DNA of 64,000 bases, from assembly GCF_900090045.1 (NCBI RefSeq), contig NC_041779.1, forward strand, positions 1,187,001 to 1,251,000, in the 5' to 3' direction. Shown piece after piece: positions 1 through 12,685 of the stretch. A program made the translations under genes and the position numbers. Source of the DNA: Plasmodium malariae. Taxonomy: Eukaryota > Apicomplexa > Aconoidasida > Haemosporida > Plasmodiidae. The stretch's first letter is position 1; each line of letters starts with the position of its first letter. The notes under the pieces were generated by a model, which saw nothing but the letters and a program-made list of their open reading frames with translations, was not told where the DNA came from and did no database searches.

Positions 1-2019
1 ATCGCTTATAAATACAATGTACACTTATCATAAACTTGGTATAAAAAATTGATAAGTAAAAAATCGTACGTTTTTGCTTTTTCCCTTATTAAAGCATGAA
101 CACTTTTTTTTATTTAATCCAGCGAAAAATAATTTTCTTATATTAAAATGTGTATTATAAATATGTTTACTAAGATTACACAGATATTTCCTTTCTTCTT
201 TTTAAAAATAAATTATTTGTTAATTTTGCTTCATTTATATGTAAAATATTTAAATTTTACTTATTTTAGTTTCTTCTTACATTTTTTTTTTTTTTTTTCT
301 TTGTGCTATTAATCAAATTTTCATTTCTTTTCAATTTTTAAGCTTAAGTTGATGCTTAAGGTATATATGAGCTATGTACATAAATAATTATACATATATA
401 TATATATATATGTACAACTCCGTAACATATGCATATTATTTATTATATACGCCCCACTCTCACATATGTATTATCGTATGTATATACATATATATATACA
501 TATATATATATATATAATATACTTATATATCATATATGTGTAGTAGTATATATATATGTATACGGTTACAAGGTTATGATTAAAAATTTTTCCTGCTCAT
601 GCCATATGTGAAAGTGTATGCATATCAACAAGAAAAATATTTGAAAGCATGCGACAAGCAGAGCAAAGTAACATTCCTCAAGTCGTTAAAAAATGGAATA
701 AAATGAAATCAAATAAAATATGTAAAATAAATATTCAAAATGTATATGTGAAAAGTAAAATAATAATATAAAACTTGATATAAAATAGTTAAACATATTC
801 AATTAATTGTTCATTGAAATGATAGTAAAGCACAAATAATAAATGGTACATATTTTTTAAGAAAAAAAAAAAAAAAAAAAAAAGATATTGCATAAACATT
901 ATGCACACAGGTTTGGGGACAAGTTTAACAAAAAAAAAAAAAAAAAAACTAGGAAGATAGAAAGAGCAAAAAGTTAAAGTGAGATATTTTATATGTTCAC
1001 TATATATATGTATATATATATGAATAAAAAAAAAGAACAAAATATAAAAACATCATAAAGAATATATATTATATATGTATGTATAAAAAAGAAAAAATAT
1101 TTAAAAAAAAAAAAGAAAATAATCTTTTAATTTCAAGATCGATTGATAAAACTAAATACCTATTGTGCTTTACTATTATATTTACAATTTAAAACAAGCG
1201 GGCTATTTTTTGAATATAAACATACAAACATACATACATACATACACTTATATATTACATATGTATATATATAATGTACATTATGTACGTATGTGCTTGC
1301 ACATTAAGTGTTGAAAAGAACATATTCTGGAGAGAATAAATAATAAATAATTGAAACAAAAAAAAAAAAAAATAAATAAATAAAAGTAAAATATGCAAAA
1401 TATGCAAAAATGCAAAATATGCAAAAATGCAAAATATGCAAAATAAGCAAAATATGCAAAATAAGCAAAATAAGCAAAATATGCAAAATAAGCACAATAA
1501 GCAAAATATGCAAAATAAATTTAATTTTTTTTTTTTTTTAAACAAAATAATAAAATATTTTATGCTGAATAATAAAAGATATAACTTTCAGTGCATAGCT
1601 TGAACTTGAAATAATTTATACATATATAATATATATATAAATACATATATGCATATTTATACGTATATGTATACATGTAAACATACATAATAGAAGTTTA
1701 TTTTATTTTTTTTCTTTTTTGCCTTAGGCTCCTCTTAATGATTCTTGACTTAAACTTCTTTTCCATTTTTTTTTTTTTTTTTTTATAATATATATATTAT
1801 ATATATATATATATTTATATATATATTTTTATGTATGTATATGTTCATTTATTGAGTACATTATTTATATTTTGATTACAGTAATACATAGTGTAATAGA
1901 TACAAAATCGCATTTAAAAATACATACGGCTGAGGAGTTTTTAGCTTTTACAAAAATATTAATAATATACATTTATAATATAAGGAGGAACATTAAACAG
2001 AAGAAATAAATAAAGTTTA

Positions 2020-2050
<31 letters not shown>

Positions 2051-2172
2051 TGAACGTGAACGTGTATAAACATTTACATAGTTACGCTTACATACACATT
2101 TACCTGTATGCAAATACGTTTATTTACAAGTACATTTATATACAAGTACGTAAACATACGCTAATATAAAAA
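1..2172. other. Upstream non-coding region of the 14-3-3 gene
   Basis: I see no gene here. The stretch holds (TA)n runs, poly-A and poly-T tracts, and a minisatellite near 1388-1520. The open frames are short and made of Tyr/Ile or Phe runs from low-complexity DNA. The last few hundred bases are presumably promoter and 5' UTR of the 14-3-3 gene that starts at 2173. Confidence 0.7.
1388..1522. repeat. Minisatellite, about 9-nt units (GCAAAATAT / GCAAAATAA)
   Basis: Short units of the form TGCAAAATA and AGCAAAATA follow each other about fifteen times. The frames through it give only Cys/Leu/Phe runs, so it is not coding. Confidence 0.8.
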
Positions 2173-3834
2173 ATGGCAACCGCAGAAGAGTTAAAACAGT
2201 TAAGATCTGATTGTACATACCGATCCAAGTTAGCCGAGCAAGCCGAGAGATATGATGGTATAAATAATACGTTTAATAAAAGGGGAAAGAGCAAATGATG
2301 TTATCGTACTGTATCGTAGCTAATGTGATATAATGCTATATAATGCGATGTATTACATATTCGTGCATACGTATCTTTGTCAAACACACATATATACTTA
2401 TATAAGGGCTAATTATGTGTACACTCATAGATACATATATTTTTAAATATATTACACAGTGCTACTAGGTTAATGATTATTTAATTTAATTTTATTTTAT
2501 TTTTTTGTTCTTTTTAATAATGTGTACAAAAGTGTTGTTTATTTTTTAAAAGAGAACTGCTTTTTTTTTTTTTTTAGTAAAACAAGAAATGTCCTTGTTT
2601 GTATGTTTAAGGAAATTTTTCTTTTTCCATTGCATTATAATAATATTTTTAAATACATTTTAAAAAAATTGACGAAATTATTTCTGCACTAACCTTTTAC
2701 CTGAAATGTTCATAAAATTGTATATATTTTTCATTTTTAATTGCACTAACCTTTTTTTTTTGAAAATTTTTTTGGAATTGTGTAGAAATGGCCGATGCGA
2801 TGAGGACATTAGTGGAGCAGTGCGTTAATAACGATAAAGATGAGTTAACAGTTGAAGAGAGGAATCTATTGGTAGGGGGCGAATGCATGCACACATGCAT
2901 AACATATATATATATATATATATATGCATATATACAATAACACGTTTGTTACATTTAGTGTGTATCTGTTTACCCAGTCCTTTGAACATTATAGTTTTTA
3001 CATTTTTATTTGATTTAAATTGCGATAAAATATACACGATAGATATATATATTACTCATTAAGATTTTTTTTTTTTTTTTTTTTGTTTTTCATTTTTTTA
3101 TTAATTCCATTTCTTTATAGTCTGTTGCATATAAAAATGCCGTTGGTGCTCGTAGAGCTTCGTGGAGAATTATATCAAGTGTTGAACAGAAGGAAATGAG
3201 CAAAGCGAATGTTCATAATAAGAATGTTGCTGCTACTTATAGAAAGAAAGTAGAAGAGGAATTAAATAATATATGTCAAGATATTTTAAATTTGCTAACA
3301 AAAAAGTTAATACCAAATACATCGGAAAGTGAGAGTAAAGTATTTTATTACAAAATGAAAGGCGATTATTATCGTTACATCAGTGAGTTTTCATGTGATG
3401 AAGGAAAGAAAGAAGCATCGAATTTTGCCCAAGAAGCTTATCAAAAAGCTACTGATATTGCAGAAAACGAATTACCTTCAACACATCCAATACGTTTAGG
3501 TTTAGCATTAAACTATTCTGTTTTCTTCTATGAAATTTTAAATCAACCACATCAGGCATGTGAAATGGCCAAAAGAGCTTTTGATGATGCTATAACTGAA
3601 TTCGACAATGTTAGTGAAGATTCGTATAAGGACTCTACGTTGATTATGCAGTTGTTAAGAGATAATTTAACCTTATGGACTTCTGACTTGCAAGGAGATC
3701 AAACAGAGGGTAATACATGAACAAATCTGCGTCGTTGCGCGGAAAAGAAAAAATGAAAAATAAGAAAAGGTGTAAATGAAAAATATTGAAAAAGTGTACC
3801 TACTTAGGCCTACGATAATTCGAGCAAACACTTT

Positions 3835-3872
<38 letters not shown>

Positions 3873-3992
3873 AAATGTTTGGCTATTTCATTTCTCCCTG
3901 AACTGTTAATATATTTTGCATGAATTATGCGCTAATTTTTTTTTTTTTTTTTTTTTTGTTCAGAAAAATCAAAAGATGAAGGCTTAGAATAA
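2173..3992 (+). CDS. 14-3-3: 14-3-3 protein (four exons)
   Basis: Phosphoserine/phosphothreonine-binding adaptor, expected to be a cytosolic dimer. Exons, from splice sites and phase: 2173-2257, 2786-2871, 3121-3709 and 3964-3992 (789 nt, 262 residues), the usual 14-3-3 length. The N-terminus reads [20 protein letters not shown]. Exon 2 supplies [20 protein letters not shown] and exon 3 opens with [20 protein letters not shown], a 14-3-3 signature. Later signatures are [11 protein letters not shown] and [17 protein letters not shown]. An uninterrupted frame from 3196 runs to a TGA at 3720, but a GT donor at 3710 joined to the AG before 3964 gives the C-terminus [11 protein letters not shown], typical of the Plasmodium protein. 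I therefore prefer the spliced end. All three introns are GT-AG and phase-consistent. The next gene downstream on the same strand starts 3.6 kb away. Confidence 0.97.
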
Positions 3993-4080
3993 AATAGCAA
4001 GTTATTTTTATATCAAGTACAAGCAGCCATATATTTTAAATGTATGGGTATTTACGTCATGTACACTTACATTTACCTGT

Positions 4081-4395
4081 ACATATATATATGTATACAC
4101 ATGTACATGTATATATGTATGTACATGTATATATGTATGTACATGTATATATGTATGTATATGTATATATGTATGTACTTGTATATATGTATGTACATGT
4201 ATATATGTATGTATATGTATGTATGTATGTATATATGTATGTATATGTATATATGTATGTATTGTATATATGTATGTATATGTATATATGTATGTATATG
4301 TATATATGTATGTACTTGTATATATGTATGTACTTGTATATATGTATGTACTTGTATATACATGTATATATATATGTGTGTATGTATATGTACCC
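4081..4395. repeat. 18-nt TATATGTATGTACATGTA minisatellite
   Basis: Units of about 18 nt built from ATGTATGTACATGTATAT with small variants repeat through the interval. Reading frames are open on both strands only because the unit lacks stop codons. Confidence 0.85.
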
Positions 4396-4712
4396 TTGGT
4401 TTATTGAAAAATGTCGTATTTTTTGAGAACGTTATCAACTGTTTGATTTCATAGGTTTAAAACTTGCAAATACATTTAAAGAATTTACCCTTTAAAAAAA
4501 AAAAAAAATCATACATGTATGTATGCATACGTATGTATACATATGCATATAAGCGTTTATATGTTCATATTCTTTCTTTACTATAATGGATTCTTTATTT
4601 AAAGAAGAAACACATATGAAGTGAAGGTGCTAGCGTTTATCTGCGTGTATTTATATATATGAGAATTACGAATATGTATATACACATATGCCGCCTGTAC
4701 ATGTATATATGT

Positions 4713-4783
<71 letters not shown>

Positions 4784-5205
4784 CAGATGTACACGTGCAT
4801 ATACGAATATATATATTCCCAAAAGTACACCTATATATGCATGTTTATAAATATGTACATACATGTACGAAGAAAAGATGAAGAAAAAAGAATTAAGAAA
4901 TGAGATTTTAAATGTTGATACAATATTGCCAACAAATTATTTTCACTTTTTTCCCTTTTAACTTTCAATTAAAGTGTTATATTATTTAATATTATTGCAT
5001 TTTATTTTATTTATTTATTTTCTATTTTTTATCCTTTATTTTTTATCATATAAACATTTTTTTCTTTTTTCTTTTTTTTATATCAATTACATAATGTTCA
5101 TTTAATGAAAAATCCTTTTTTCTAAATTTTTTTTTTTTTTTCATCCCACATGTAAAAATTTATTCTTTACAAGGATGAATAAATAATTAAAGAGAAGAAA
5201 AATAG

Positions 5206-5452
5206 AAAATAAATGCGAAATAAATGCGAAATAAATGCAAAATAAATGCGAAATAAATGCGAAATAAATGCGAAATAAATGCAAAATAAATGCGAAATAA
5301 ATGCAAAATAAATGCGAAATAAATGCAAAATAAATGCGAAATAAATGCAAAATAAATGCGAAATAAATGCAAAATAAATGCGAAATAAATGCAAAATAAA
5401 TGCGAAATAAATGAGAAATAAATGCGAAATAAATGCGAAATAAATGTGAAAT
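5206..5452. repeat. 11-nt AAATAAATGCG minisatellite, about 22 copies
   Basis: AAATAAATGCG and AAATAAATGCA alternate in near-perfect register. The repeat is very homogeneous, which suggests recent expansion. Confidence 0.9.
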
Positions 5453-5721
5453 ACGCAGAGAGAAGATTAGAGCAAAAGATAAAATTGCTTTGAAAAGGTC
5501 GAAATGAAAGGTACATGTCCAACCATATATATGTTGATGTAATGACCCCAGTAACGTCAAATCAAAATTGTTTATTGTATATAATGTATTAAAAAGGTAT
5601 AAGTACTTTTATAAAATAATACCATGTTGCCCACCTAACAACATTTGTTTGTTTGCTTGTTGGTGGTTAGTTGTTTTTTTTTTTTTTTTTTTTCTTTTTA
5701 ATTCGCAGTTGTATGTTTGTT

Positions 5722-5752
<31 letters not shown>

Positions 5753-6174
5753 GTGAGTGCGTGTGAATGACATACTATTCTGGTACCACTTTTTTTCTTG
5801 TTCTAACGATTTGACAATCGTAGAGAAACACAAATAAGTTTTGCAATTTTGCACCCGTATTGTCAGCTCACTATTCGTTATATGCATTTTATCTTTGCAG
5901 TAACAATAAATATCTTTTCCCATTTTTGAACATCTCTTGTGTTAACTTGAATTAACATGAGTAGATCCTCACTATTGTGCTTTTTTTTTATACCTACACA
6001 GATTTTACTTTTTTTTTAAAGGTTTTGTTTAGCACAAATTCTTTTCATCATTCTATTTTATAATAAAGAGAATTTAGCATTCTATTTAAACGTGTAAGCA
6101 ACAAAGTAAAGGTTCCTTCAATACGAGTATTTAAATGTTGGTTTTATCTACACATATAGATCTAAATGTAAGAG

Positions 6175-6470
6175 TGTATATGTGTGTGTATATGTGTGTG
6201 TATATGTGTGTATATGTGTGTATATGTGTGTATATGTGTGTGTATATGTGTGTATATGTGTGTATATGTGTGTGTATATGTGTGTATATGTGTGTGTATA
6301 TGTGTGTATATGTGTGTATATGTGTGTATATGTGTGTGTATATGTGTGTATATGTGTGTATATGTGTGTATATGTGTGTGTATATGTGTGTATACGTATG
6401 AGTGTGTGTGTGTATATTTGTGTATACGTATGAGTGTGTGTGTGTATATTTGTGTATATGTATGAGTGTA
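6175..6470. repeat. (GTGTATAT)n minisatellite
   Basis: Units GTGTATAT and GTGTGTATAT repeat for about 220 nt. They then degrade into ACGTATGAGTGTGTGTGTGT-type units. Confidence 0.85.
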
Positions 6471-6885
6471 TGTGGGTGTGTGCGTATGGGTTTGAGGGTA
6501 TATTCATTTATACTTGAACAAAGCGTCAGGGTTGTGATCACTTGTTATTCGAATATATACAAGACATGGTCTTATATACACCTATAATAATACTCTACTA
6601 GAAGCAAGTCTTCCGACGCTCCAAATTTTGTTTTATTGTGTTGTAGGGGCTTCTTTGAATAATATTGGGTAGACTAACTAATACTGGATAATGGAGGAAA
6701 AAAATGGAAAAAGAAAGTTTTGAAATAAAACTAATAGCTGTGCCAAATGTAGTGATAATTTTTTTCAAAATTTTTTATTTTACCATTATTTTGACTATAA
6801 AGACACTAACTCGTACGAATAAATGTCTACGTGTTCAAATATGCGAATTTGTATGTATATGCTCATATGAGTATATATCTATATA

Positions 6886-6959
<74 letters not shown>

Positions 6960-7304
6960 GTATATACATATGTAGACATATCTGCATGTACTGGAGTTTT
7001 TGTTAAGCGTACCTACGGCAAATACTTTAGAAAAAATGCCCTTAAACAGCTACTTTAATTTATATCTATTTTTACTTTACCCCTTTTGTGTAAACGCACA
7101 CATTATTTTTGACACGTAAGGAAATTGGCCACTTGTTCATCGCTTACTCGTTCGCTTAATCATTCAGTTGTTCATATTTTTTTTTTTTTCCTTTTTTTTT
7201 TGTGTGTTTGTGTGTATGTGTTTGGACAAAACAACATATATCTTATTCCTTTTTCGTGCGTTCATTTTGAATTACCACAGCTACATTTAACCTCATTTTT
7301 GCTT

Positions 7305-7435
7305 TTGTTCTTCTTTTATTTTTGTTCTTTTATTTTTGTTCTTTTATTTTTGTTCTTTTATTTTTGTTCTTTTATTTTTGTTCTTTTATTTTTGTTCTTC
7401 TTTTATTTTTGTTCTTTTATTTTTGTTTTTATTTT
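7305..7435. repeat. 14-nt TTTTATTTTTGTTC minisatellite
   Basis: About nine units of TTTTATTTTTGTTC lie just upstream of the Ser-rich gene and may be part of its 5' flank. Translation gives only Phe/Leu/Val/Cys runs. Confidence 0.8.
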
Positions 7436-7619
7436 CATCTAAAATGGAGGAACCAGGTTTATGTATCTATCTTTGTAGCTTCTTTCTAAATTTTTTTTTT
7501 TTTTTTTTTTGGATCAGCAAATATGTTAATAAAAAAATGAGTACGAAATTTTGTTTTTTTTTTTTTTTTTTTTTTTTTTTCTTACGTTAAAAGCCAAATT
7601 ATACATGATTTAAAAAAAA

Positions 7620-8777
7620 ATGAGTAGCGACAAATATGTAAAGTTACTTTCGTTAAATTTGGATAGGCGTATAAATAGAAGCCAAAGCACTGCCAAGAAT
7701 GGAACTACAAAATCTAACTTGGATTTATCACCTACATTGAGCAGTGTTGGTAGGAAGTCAAACAGCTTGTTAGGCTTAGTTTCGGTTAAAACGTCTACAA
7801 ACTATTCAAACACTTCACGCTCGTCCAGTGCATCAGACGTATCCATTGCTTCTGATCTGTCTAACTTGTCTAACAAATCCATTAAAAGCGAGCAGTTAAA
7901 CCCCTATAAAAGAGTGAACTCCCTAAGTGAGTACATATTCAAGTTTAAAAAATTAAAGACAGAAAACAATACAAAGCTGGGTAGTATCATATTCAAAAAA
8001 TTTAATACAAACAAAAAAAAAAGGGTAGATACATTAAATAAATATACGGACACTAACTTATTAAGTTTTAGATGTGTATCAACAAATAGTGAAACAAATC
8101 CTACCAAGGACCTTTACAATTTGCATAGCAAACAAAAAGGTCATTTAGAATGCAGCCAGAGTACCCTAATAGAGGGCGAAATGGGGTGCACCAACATTAC
8201 TACTACTACCACTACTACTTTTCTGTTCAACAACATTAAAGGTATTAGTAACAGTAGTAGTAACAGTAGTAGTAACAGTAGTAGTAATAGTAGTAATAAT
8301 AGTAGTGGCAATTGCAGTGGTAACAGTAGTAACAACGGACGTAGTAATAACAGTCCAAGTAATAATAAAAATCGTAGTAATAGTAATAGGAGTAATAATA
8401 ATAGGAGTAGTAGTAAAAGGAGTAGTAGTAAAAGGAGTAGTAGTAAAAGGAGTAGTAGTAAAAGGAGTAGTAGTAAAAGGAGTAGTAGTAAAAGGAGTAG
8501 TAGTAAAAGGAGTAGTAGTAAAAGGAGTAGTAGTAATAGTAGTAGTAGTAATAGTAGTAGTAGTCGTCGTAGATCATGTGAACACCACACGGCAATAGGC
8601 GAGTCCCCCCTGTGGTCCTACGTCAAGAGTGTACACAACCTAGGAATAAATGTTCTCCATGAGCAGACAAAGTCATCCATGTATTTTTTATCTTTCATAA
8701 AAATTAATAGAGAGATAAGCAAAAAAGGTAAAACGAAAGAGGAAAACGTAAATGCGCTAATAATGTGTATTAAATAA
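7620..8777 (+). CDS. Ser-rich conserved-type protein of unknown function
   Basis: A single uninterrupted frame of 385 residues. I do not recognise a family. Residues 1-190 are of mixed composition, rich in Ser, Asn and Lys (start MSSDKYVKLLSLNLDRRINR), with a Lys/Phe-rich stretch near residue 105. Residues about 197-203 are a Thr run. Residues about 210-320 are low complexity: Asn/Ser runs, then about nine copies of Arg-Ser-Ser-Ser-Lys encoded by an almost perfect 15-nt repeat. The last 65 residues are complex again (ESPLWSYVKSVHNLGINVLH) and look like a folded or conserved tail. The ATG at 7620 follows a run of A, the usual Plasmodium start context. No signal peptide or membrane segment is visible. 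The Leu-rich frame on the other strand is a shadow of the AGT repeats. The complex N- and C-terminal ends support a real gene. Confidence 0.85.
   Translation: MSSDKYVKLLSLNLDRRINRSQSTAKNGTTKSNLDLSPTLSSVGRKSNSLLGLVSVKTSTNYSNTSRSSSASDVSIASDLSNLSNKSIKSEQLNPYKRVNSLSEYIFKFKKLKTENNTKLGSIIFKKFNTNKKKRVDTLNKYTDTNLLSFRCVSTNSETNPTKDLYNLHSKQKGHLECSQSTLIEGEMGCTNITTTTTTTFLFNNIKGISNSSSNSSSNSSSNSSNNSSGNCSGNSSNNGRSNNSPSNNKNRSNSNRSNNNRSSSKRSSSKRSSSKRSSSKRSSSKRSSSKRSSSKRSSSKRSSSNSSSSNSSSSRRRSCEHHTAIGESPLWSYVKSVHNLGINVLHEQTKSSMYFLSFIKINREISKKGKTKEENVNALIMCIK
8398..8545 (+). repeat. Coding 15-nt repeat (Arg-Ser-Ser-Ser-Lys units)
   Basis: The unit AGGAGTAGTAGTAAA repeats about nine times without synonymous change inside the Ser-rich gene, which points to recent slippage or unequal exchange. 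The copy number probably varies between isolates. Confidence 0.9.
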
Positions 8778-9228
8778 AAACAAAAAAGAAAGACTAAAGG
8801 AAAAAAAACTACAAAAAAAAAAAAAAGAGATAAAAATAAAAAAGGTACAAAACACTGAATGACAAGCTTGCAAGGGTGCAAGTTAAAGTTTTGCAAAAGG
8901 TTGTACACTACTAAACTTGCCACTTCAATTGCTTGTGTTATTGCATTTGTTACTCCTAAAAAAGCACATGCATTAGTATATGTATACGTGCATATACATA
9001 TCCACGTACGTACTTATACATGTGCATATACATATCCACGTACGTACTTATACATGTGCATATACATATCTACGTGCGTACTTATACATGTGCATATACA
9101 TATCTACGTGCGTACTTACACACGCGAGGATGTTCGTCCTCCCCAACTTCATTCCTGTTTTCGACTAGTGAGTAAATATGCACTTCAACTCCTTTGAATG
9201 AGAAGCGATTACACGTACAGAATAAAAC
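8778..9228. other. Intergenic region with a 34-nt repeat
   Basis: This is the short region between two same-strand genes. At 8988-9122 it holds four copies of a 34-nt unit (GTGCATATACATATCCACGT followed by ACGTACTTATACAT), with C/T changes in the last two. I see no gene. Confidence 0.7.
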
Positions 9229-10766
9229 ATGACTTCGTTCTGCATATATAGCAACGAACATATAATTCCCTTGTTCATTAGTATCGTCTTGTTGCTCCTT
9301 TTTTTTTTTTTTTTCTTACATATCTTCATTTTATTTCTTTGCACTTTCTTTGTAGACCTACTAAAGGAACCCAAGGAGATGGAGTATATGCTCAGAACAG
9401 TACCAAAAAAGTATTGCCTTAAAAGAAGTGCAATAGATTACTTGTTTAAATATGTTAGAAAGTCTGATGAACTGATGTATAAACACAAAGGAGATAATAA
9501 AAAAAAAGCAATAAAAGTTTTACACAAAAATGGAAAGACAATGGTAACAATGATGATAAAAAAGATGATAATAATAATGATGCAAATGTGTAGTATACAA
9601 AGGAACAATTCGAAAAAACAAAAAAAAAAAAATTGGAAGCATTTAACACATAGTAATCACAAAAAAAAATTGATGAAGATTTTATGGGAAAAAAGGAATT
9701 ACAGATATAACGAAAAAAATAAAAATCACATTTTAAAATTATTTTTGGATTATATTATTTCTTTTTATTCAAAAAAAGCAAAAAATTGTTCAGCTTTAAA
9801 AAGAAATTGGGGTCGAATAGATACATATATTTCAAAATTACTTTTTAAAAATATTTATAAAAAGAATGAAGACGATTTAGTATTATCATCAATTGATCAT
9901 TCTTGTAAAAATTCAAGGATGAGTACTACGAAGGAACAGAATGAACATGTCCAAAAAGAGTGTAATATAAAATCTTCTGTTATTGTTCAATTAAGTAAAA
10001 ATGTAACTATAGGTAGTGGTAATATATTATTCCCTGGTTCAACTTTTATTTCGAACAATGCAAAAATATACATAGGTCATCATAATTTATTTGAAGATAA
10101 TGTCATGATAATAAATAATACAAATAAGACTATGCATATTGGAAGTTATAATATTTTCCGTTCAGGCACTTGCATAACAAATACTCTTTCGATAGGAAAT
10201 AGGAACTACTTCGACTATAAATGTAGGTTGTGTCGGGCGTTGTGGCGTATGATTCATAGGTGCATGTGTATATACATATGCATATACACATGCCCATATA
10301 CATATGTACATTTTATTTTTCATACCTTTATTTTGTCCCCCTCACCCCCTACTCATAACAATGCTAAACATTATGCTTATTATGCATTCGAACCAAATGT
10401 ATATTGCTTCCGTTTCATGGTCCCCAGGAGCTTGATGAATATATGTACACATGCTTACACATACATGTATTACCCAATAAAGTAATATACAGTCTCAAGC
10501 ATATCATATTTTTTTACGTGCATACAGGTACCATTTCCAACGGAGGTATTGACTGTTGTTCATTTATAGGGACAAATATGCTTTTCAGTGATCCGTGGAA
10601 CGAAAAAAAAAATTATAAAATTGTTAGCAGCGCTATAAGCAAATTACATCCCGTGCTTGTTGAAGTAAAGAGGAAATGGAAAAAAAAAAAGAAAAAAAAA
10701 AAAAAAAATGCAAATTGCAAATTGCAAATTGCAAATGTAAATATGAAAAAAGAAAAATCAAAATAA
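9229..10766 (+). CDS. Left-handed beta-helix protein resembling dynactin subunit 6 (p27)
   Basis: Dynactin subunit 6 (DCTN6) caps the pointed end of the dynein activator dynactin. The call rests on the C-terminal third: SVIVQLSKNVTIGSGNILFP, then AKIYIGHHNLFEDNVMIINN, MHIGSYNIFRSGTCITN and IGNRNYFDYKC. These are hexapeptide-repeat turns in the order seen in DCTN6. My model is 9229-9280, 9356-10222 and 10528-10766 (385 residues). The 10223-10527 intron is phase-consistent and joins YKC to TISNGGIDCCSFIGTNMLFS. The first intron (75 nt, T-rich, ending TTTGTAG) keeps the frame either way; without it the protein would gain an artificial Leu/Phe-rich stretch, so I treat it as an intron. The ATG at 9379 is an alternative start. 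DCTN6 is usually about 190 residues, so the Lys-rich N-terminal extension of about 240 residues is unusual. Another trimeric hexapeptide-repeat protein cannot be excluded. Confidence 0.7.
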
Positions 10767-11969
10767 TAAATTATACGTTCCATATTACGATGTGAAATTT
10801 TTAAATTGCAGCTTCCTTATAATATCGCATATATAAAATGCTGTTATTTATTTTTTTTTTTTTAGGAAAACGTAAATGAAATATTTTTAAGATATAATCA
10901 CCTGAATAATTCAGGATAAATTGGATGTCCTGAATGATTCAGGATAAATTGGATGTTCCTTTTTCCTGTAAGGGATGCAATAAGTCTTGAGCTTACAAGT
11001 TCATGTTTTACTTCTTTCGAATTAAGTTATTTTTTTTTCATACGATGTGAGGACTTTTTTCAGCGCTATAGTAAATTGTACTAACTTTGACAATGTTCAT
11101 TGAGCATGTTACATGTATGGATTTGCAGCGTACATATATATGTGTATATATATATATGTACGTATGTGACAAGTCGATTAACCCTTAACCGAAAGATTAT
11201 TCAGCATTATTATTATTATTTTTTTTTTTTTTTTAAAGTTTGGATACTATTATACCCCATTTTGCCTGAACGGTTAATATAAATTTTTTTGGCTAGTTAT
11301 ATTATGTTGTATTTTATTTTACGCCCTTTCAAGTTTGCTTTTCATTTTTTGTTTGCCTATTTTAAGATATTCTTTTTTTTTTTTTTTTCTCTTTCTTTAT
11401 TGTTTAACTCGTTTATTTTTTTGCTGAATTGATTTTCACATCGTATAAATATTTCGAGTTTTTTTTTATTATTTTATTTTATTTTATTTTTTTTGCTACA
11501 ACAAATAAGATTTGATATTGTGGAATAACTTGACAAATTAAAAAAATAGTACCATTAATTCTGGTATTTATTACCCAAAATGTTTTTTTCTTTTTTTTTT
11601 TTTTTTTTTAAACCATATAATATATAACTAATAGGAGCAGTATACGGAACATATATATATATAGGGGTGTAGGGGTTACATATAAAAAGCAAATGGTAAA
11701 TATAAATTATTACCATGAAACGAAAAAAGCAAATAAGAGTACACCAGAATGTATACATATATATATCACACTTCATATTATACATAATATTGTAGCATTC
11801 CCTGCTGCCATTTTTTTTTTCTTTTTTAAGGTATTAAATTGCTTCAATATGCTATGTAAAATGGGAATGTACCAAGGTAGATGTGTATTTTTACATCCCA
11901 CAAATTATGAACAAATTAATATTCTGCTTAAATTTATATGCACGTTAATATCACTACATCGTAATATCA
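10767..11969. other. Convergent intergenic region between the beta-helix gene and FCF1
   Basis: This region separates two convergent genes, so it should contain both 3' UTRs. It is T-rich with poly-T runs. It holds a 28-nt direct duplication at about 10901-10956, each copy carrying a perfect CCTGAAT-N-ATTCAGG palindrome. I see no CDS. Confidence 0.65.
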
Positions 11970-12645
11970 TTATATCATAATATTGTCAGGAAGTCTTTCA
12001 ATTCTGTACTTGAAATTTTTGGCATATAAAATTGGCACTCCAGGTATTTTTCGTAATCTTATTTTTAAATCTTTGTCATTCGTTGCAATAATATAACAAC
12101 GACTTTCAGTAACTCGGTTAACAATACAATCATCTGCATATGTGCCTTTATGTGTACATGTTAATCTATTATATCTGGGGTCCTTGAGCAATTTTAATGC
12201 AAGTGAAAAACGTTGACCTAGCTTTTCCATTTCTGCTACAACACAGTCAGTTACGTAAATATTACATTTGGCTAATAACAATTCTGAACATCCTTTAATA
12301 ATATCAATTTTATATTGTATACTTGAATTAATAAAATTCGTATCAAGTATTATGTTATATGGTGGACTTAGATTCTCATTATAATTAAAAAATAAATTGC
12401 TGTCAATTGGGGCAACTTGCTTTATTTTTTTCCCATCTTTATAACTGTTACTATTATTATTATTATTATTTTTTACTTGTTTTTCCTTGTTTTGTTTTAT
12501 TCTACTATCATTGGGGTTTATTACTCTTTTCAATTTTAGTATCTTTTTGGTTTTCTTAAACTTCCCCTGAAATGCAAAAGGGATAAATGGCCATTAGGTG
12601 GATGCAAGAACACATGTCAGCAAATAATGCTAAAATGTACGTGCG

Positions 12646-12685
<40 letters not shown>

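Larger units (their letters stand above)
3993..7619. other. Intergenic region rich in minisatellites
   Basis: This 3.6 kb between 14-3-3 and the Ser-rich gene holds no supportable CDS. It is packed with tandem repeats, listed separately (4.1-4.4, 5.2-5.45, 6.18-6.47 and 7.3-7.43 kb), plus (TG)n at 3840-3867 and (TA)n at 4719-4776 and 6886-6952. The many open frames are translations of these repeats (Tyr-Met-Val, Ser-His-Leu-Phe, Thr-His-Ile or Phe runs). Confidence 0.75.

Noticed and set aside
4040..6541. Tyr-Met-Val and Thr-His-Ile ORFs on both strands
   Set aside because: Translations of stop-free minisatellites. They have no start context, introns or non-repetitive ends.
8141..8598. Long Leu-rich, Tyr-rich and Val-rich open frames opposite or beside the Ser-rich gene
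   Set aside because: They are shifted or antisense readings of the AGT/AGG/AAA repeats. The plus-strand frame has complex N- and C-terminal sequence and the others do not.
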